A stretch of DNA of 64,000 nt from Amphritea balenae (GTDB lineage: Bacteria > Pseudomonadota > Gammaproteobacteria > Pseudomonadales > Balneatricaceae), in contig NZ_RQXV01000003.1 of NCBI RefSeq assembly GCF_003858655.1, positions 1 to 64,000 on the forward strand, written 5' to 3'. Below the pieces are notes generated by a model that saw only the letters and a program-made list of their open reading frames with translations, was not told the DNA's origin and ran no database searches. Position 1 is the stretch's first letter. Every line of letters begins with the position of its first letter. Positions 61,866 through 64,000 of the stretch are shown in pieces. A program made the translations under genes and the position numbers.

Positions 61866-64000
61866 TTAGGCGCCCGACTGTACCGTCAGGTCGTCAATTT
61901 CTACTGCCGGAATTTTGCTTAAAGCAGCTTCTTGCTTAGCTTTCTTACGTTTTTTCTGTACCAGCGGAGGACACTTGTCATCCCGGTAATAAGTCACCTG
62001 GCAATCCAGACACTGATGGCACTCGTTTGCATTAATAGTACCGTCCGGATGGATCGCCTGAATCTCACATTCATTCGCGCAAACCTTGCATGGCTGACCA
62101 CACTCTTTACGACGTTTGAGCCAGTCAAACAGACGCAGGCGGGCAGGAATAGCTAGTGCTGCACCTAATGGGCAGATATAGCGGCAATACACTTTGCGGG
62201 TGAAGATGTTGATCACCAACAGGAATACTGCGTAGAACACATAGCCCCAGTCACGCTGGAATTTAAGTAGGAAAGTCGTTTTAAACGGCTCAATCTCAGC
62301 ATATTTCTCGGCTTCAGCCAGAGACTCAAGAGAGATCGCAAACAGACCCAGCAAGATCACATATTTCAGTGCCCAGAGTCGTTCATGCACAGCAAACGGT
62401 ATTTCAAACTGTCTGATTTTCAGTTTACGGGCCAGCTCGTTGATCAGCTCTTGCGCCGCACCAAACGGACACAACCAACCACAGAAGATACCCCGCCCCC
62501 AAAGCAACATAGTCATCGCGGTGAAGCCCCAAAGGATGAACAGCATCGGATCAAGCAGGAACAGATCCCACTGAAAATCCCCTTGCAGCGCATGCACAAA
62601 GGTAAAGACGTTAACCACCGATAGCTGGCCTAAGGTATACCAGCCGATAAAGAACACTGTAAATACCAGATAAGCGCGACGAATACCGTGCATCAAGCGT
62701 GGGTAACGAACCAGTACATCCTGAATAAAGATCACGATAAAGAGTATGGCCAGGGCTACCGTCAATACTACGATTTGGAACGCTTTTTCCTTCCAGATAG
62801 ACACCCACAGCGCTTCAGGCTCAGGCTCAATAATGGGTTCAGGCCGGTCCAGATACTTTTCAGGTGTCAGATAGTCACCATTAAAGCTGGTGAAGATACT
62901 TTCCAACGCGCCTTTTTGACGACGAACTAACAGCTCCAGCTGCCAGGGGGTACCCAGATCGAACTCATATTGATTTCGAACGATAAAGATAGCCATCTCC
63001 CTAAACCCCGGAAAGCCATCAATATAAACATCATCGAGGCGGTAGTAGTCAGTATCATGGAAACTGATCGCCTTACCATCTTGCTGCAATTGAGTACGAT
63101 CGAAGATACCACCACGCACGTAGCCATTGCCCTTGAATGAGTACTGACCTTCGCCCATAACAGCCAGAGCCTGATCGCCCTCTTTCAGCTCGCCCATCAG
63201 CCAGTTGTACTGATCATCACCCAGTAAGTTACGACCAATAGTCGGAACATTCAGTGGTGCATAGTACATATCGATAAACATGCGCTGCTGATCTTCTGCA
63301 GTAGGATTACCTTTCGTCGCGACAGCAGTGCCTTCAAAGGCCTTATCGATATCACCTTCGATCAGCATCAGACGACGAATCGAACCGTCACCGGTCAGCT
63401 TGGTCCAATCAGCTTTTTCAAAAACATCTGGCTTAATGGTTGCCGGTGGTATCTGAGCTTGCTCAGACAGTCCTGCAATTTCCAATACCTGGGCAACTTT
63501 GCGCGCCGAGCGCATAATTGCTTCGTTAACCACCATAACGGTAACCGTTGCACCGGCAACAACATCAACGTTAATAACTTCTTCGTTGTTACTTGCACCA
63601 ACACGGACCTTATCAGTTACGCTCAATCCTTCGTAAGCTGCAGCAAAATCAAATAGTTCCTGTTCAGGAATACCTACCAACAAAATGGGTTCGTGATGTT
63701 CAAGAACACGGGTAGCACGGATTTCCCCTTCAATATCCATTGCGATCAGGGTATTAACCGGTTTGCCAGAGTAGGCTGGAATTTTCGTTACATCATTGGT
63801 TTCAAAAGCGTAACCTAGTACCTCATCACCTTTGAAGACGGTCCAGGCCAGCATTTTGCCTTCGACAACCGGCTGTTTATCACCAACAGAAGTTGCCTTA
63901 GGAAAAGCGGTGTTGATGGTTTCCAGTTTCTGAGCATCAGAAACCGGTACCATAGCTGATGCTAGGGAGGGCATCAGGAGAACTGCCATCAGGCAGAGTA
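61866..64000 (-). CDS. nosR: NosR, membrane flavo/iron-sulfur protein (5' end outside window)
   Basis: This is the flavin-bearing electron donor and regulator for N2O reductase. The visible protein is over 700 residues. The reading frame continues past the right edge with signal-like sequence (LCLMAVLLMPSLASA), so the first codons are missing. After the signal come an FMN-binding periplasmic domain (about 80-190), further periplasmic sequence, several membrane helices (about 400-600) and two CxxxCP polyferredoxin-type turns (CGWLCPFG, CRYICPLG). A terminal Cys-rich region (CGQPCKVCANECEIQ, CHQCLDCQ) follows. Starts the nos operon here, 54 bases before nosZ. Confidence 0.95.
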   Translation of the reverse strand, partial: LCLMAVLLMPSLASAMVPVSDAQKLETINTAFPKATSVGDKQPVVEGKMLAWTVFKGDEVLGYAFETNDVTKIPAYSGKPVNTLIAMDIEGEIRATRVLEHHEPILLVGIPEQELFDFAAAYEGLSVTDKVRVGASNNEEVINVDVVAGATVTVMVVNEAIMRSARKVAQVLEIAGLSEQAQIPPATIKPDVFEKADWTKLTGDGSIRRLMLIEGDIDKAFEGTAVATKGNPTAEDQQRMFIDMYYAPLNVPTIGRNLLGDDQYNWLMGELKEGDQALAVMGEGQYSFKGNGYVRGGIFDRTQLQQDGKAISFHDTDYYRLDDVYIDGFPGFREMAIFIVRNQYEFDLGTPWQLELLVRRQKGALESIFTSFNGDYLTPEKYLDRPEPIIEPEPEALWVSIWKEKAFQIVVLTVALAILFIVIFIQDVLVRYPRLMHGIRRAYLVFTVFFIGWYTLGQLSVVNVFTFVHALQGDFQWDLFLLDPMLFILWGFTAMTMLLWGRGIFCGWLCPFGAAQELINELARKLKIRQFEIPFAVHERLWALKYVILLGLFAISLESLAEAEKYAEIEPFKTTFLLKFQRDWGYVFYAVFLLVINIFTRKVYCRYICPLGAALAIPARLRLFDWLKRRKECGQPCKVCANECEIQAIHPDGTINANECHQCLDCQVTYYRDDKCPPLVQKKRKKAKQEAALSKIPAVEIDDLTVQSGA

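Overview
The window comes from a facultatively denitrifying gammaproteobacterium, most likely a marine Oceanospirillaceae-type genome. That placement is inferred from gene content and codon style; no rRNA gene is present. It carries most of two denitrification clusters, nir (17.2-29.2 kb) and nos (56.1 kb to the right edge), separated by housekeeping and accessory genes. No nitric oxide reductase (nor) or nitrate reductase gene is visible.

Layout. 1-1.95 kb: the end of a surface-polysaccharide-like locus (truncated glycosyltransferase, a gene split by an amber codon, an AT-rich spacer, a possible IS scar) and a glutathione S-transferase. 2.0-7.7 kb: M18 aminopeptidase, FKBP lipoprotein, the tail-specific protease Prc with a membrane coiled-coil protein, and a YbjN-domain secreted protein. 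7.7-8.9 kb: a Flp-type pilin whose body is about 240 residues of Gly/Ser repeats ending in a second membrane helix. 9.0-14.1 kb: ycgN-ycgL-rnd and recR-ybaB-dnaX; dnaX carries a complete -1 frameshift signal. 14.3-17.2 kb: small unknown genes, 4.5S RNA (ffs) and a DUF3422 gene.

17.2-29.2 kb: nirS followed by a NirT-type multihaem cytochrome fused to an ethylbenzene-dehydrogenase-like haem domain, a convergent amicyanin-like cupredoxin, then the haem d1 operon nirC-F-D-L-G-H-J-N, with nirE divergent from nirC. NirE makes precorrin-2, NirD/L/G/H, J, F and N convert it to haem d1, and NirS uses d1 to reduce nitrite to NO. An FNR/DNR-type box lies upstream of nirS. 29.4-41.9 kb: mixed genes (retropepsin, K+ channel, split sensor/kinase, VOC protein and MarR regulator, PAS-GGDEF protein with a degenerate signature, hydrolase-OsmC fusion, dimethylglycine-dehydrogenase-like enzyme, small unknowns).

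42.4-49.8 kb: a self-contained amino-acid module. A histidine kinase with a periplasmic amino-acid-binding-type domain is coupled to a sigma-54 activator. Next come a TSUP permease and an aspA-gltP-like pair preceded by a near-perfect sigma-54 promoter and three copies of an ATAAC-N4-GTTAT operator. Related repeats lie at both ends of the module. 49.9-56 kb: slyD, a GreA/B-like factor, the ABC-F ATPase ybiT, a lipoprotein built from four Cys-started blocks of three repeats each, and a PA2779/PA2778-type pair. 56.1-64 kb: nosR (5' end outside the window), nosZ, nosD, nosF, nosY, nosL, for reduction of N2O to N2.
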